A stretch of 64,000 bases of DNA from Chromobotia macracanthus (lineage: Eukaryota; Chordata; Actinopteri; Cypriniformes; Botiidae): assembly GCA_036877525.1 (NCBI GenBank), contig JAZGTH010000072.1:2480001-2544000 (forward strand). Reading direction: 5' to 3'. The notes beneath the pieces were generated by a model, which was given only the letters and a program-made list of their open reading frames with translations, was not told where the DNA came from and made no database searches. Positions 63,033-64,000 of this stretch are shown here, piece by piece; positions within the stretch are counted from its first letter, which is position 1, and each line of letters opens with the position of its first letter. Made by a program: the position numbers and the translations under genes.

Positions 63033-64000
63033 CTGAAATGCAAAGAAGACAACAATGCTGTTGGTCTGTTTTTATGAATGATTTATCGTGCATTATTTTT
63101 TAAATTCATGTGCCCTCATAATATTTTATCAAAAACAGCCTCTCCTCCCCCCTCAACTCTTTTCTTGATGACACTTGTCTCTTTGCGAGGGCGGGACTAT
63201 TGATAACGATCCAATCCATTCCAAAAGGATGAAATCAAGTACTGCCCTACATTTTTTTTCTCATTCCAGAAGCCATTTCACTCAGATAAAACTGTTAAAT
63301 ACACTAAACCGCATGATGATTTTCTAACCTGTTCTACATGTAGCTATTGCCATTTAGGCACATTCTGAAACCTGGATATAATGAATACATTTACAGAACT
63401 CTTGTACAGACTTTAATTATGACCCAGTGCAAAAACTCACAAAAAACACACAGTGCACAAATGCAACTAAAAGGAATATTTCTCATGACTTTTGGGCCAG
63501 TCCAAAGGGTGGGTTTATATTGTTTGGGCTGTGTTTGCACAGTCTGCAAATTCTTTTTAAGTGCCTTTGGGGTATATAAACAGAGGAAAAAATAGAAAAA
63601 AAGGAGTACTGAACATGAGAAAACAATTTTACTAGTCTGTGAAAAATGATAAAATCTGCCCACATTGTCAGTCAGGTTGGGGGACATTACCGACCATTAT
63701 TCACTCTGTGTTAAGTTAAAGAACAATAAGTCAGGATACAGATGTAGGAACATGCATTAAACAAGCCTATGTGTTGTATTCCTGGGAATTTCTGATAAAT
63801 GTCAACTGAGTGAGTTTCCTTAGAAACAAACATTCCACCACAAAACACTTTGTTGTATTATGTAATAGAGGAGGAACAGGACTAGTAGGACTACTATCTG
63901 ACAATGATGCCAGATTGAGGTTAGGCGTTATGTGTTTTTTGTTAGATCTCTTTGATGTGCAGCACTTTCCATTATTGGCTCAGTTTCCTTATTGAGTCTC
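63033..64000 (-). other. Intron of kdm2b, open at the right edge
   Basis: The sequence upstream of the CXXC exon. I see no further exon up to the end of the window, only AT-rich sequence. The JmjC-coding exons would lie beyond it. Confidence 0.7.

Overview
This is a vertebrate nuclear window that looks like a cyprinid-type teleost fish. Genes have many short exons with GT-AG introns. Introns and spacers are AT-rich and full of short nonautonomous DNA-transposon relics, tRNA-derived SINEs and long dinucleotide repeats. There is no prokaryotic, viral or plasmid signature. Species assignment is inference from the repeat families and protein similarity.

Layout, left to right. 1-2154: spacer with a fold-back element and the promoter of the first gene. 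2155-10481 (+): a complete 12-coding-exon gamma-glutamyltransferase gene of the GGT5 type. 13013-21965 (-): a second complete 12-coding-exon gamma-glutamyltransferase gene of the GGT1 type. The two lie tail to tail, with matching intron positions and phases. 21970-24400: spacer. 24804-40330 (+): lrrc75b in four coding exons, with a CpG-rich promoter and an 8.9 kb last intron that carries an antisense tRNA-Gly(GCC) gene. A second identical tRNA-Gly(GCC) gene lies at 43695-43765, and a decayed tRNA-Gly copy lies at about 39424-39475. 45113-55936 (+): rnf34, seven coding exons of an E3 ubiquitin ligase with a FYVE-like zinc finger and a C-terminal RING. 59155-63032 (-): the nine 3'-terminal coding exons of kdm2b (CXXC, PHD, F-box, leucine-rich repeats). 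Its JmjC-encoding 5' part lies beyond the right edge.

How the genes relate. The two GGTs are cell-surface type II membrane enzymes of glutathione and leukotriene metabolism and form an ancient paralogous pair. lrrc75b is next to GGT1 in the human 22q11.23 region, and RNF34-KDM2B are neighbours in human 12q24.31. The window therefore joins two blocks that are separate in human, consistent with the known 12/22 ancestral association. rnf34 and kdm2b are convergent and both belong to ubiquitin or chromatin regulation, but nothing in the sequence shows they act together.

No clearly new multi-gene system was found. The best candidates for a second look are: a transposon-like family with at least nine copies in this window; a 21-22 bp minisatellite with a 64-bp higher-order unit close upstream of rnf34, in which many units contain a 5'-splice-site-like motif; a frame-preserving 36-nt candidate microexon in rnf34; duplicated tRNA-Gly units; and a homopolymer scramble at about 31.2 kb that may be an assembly error.
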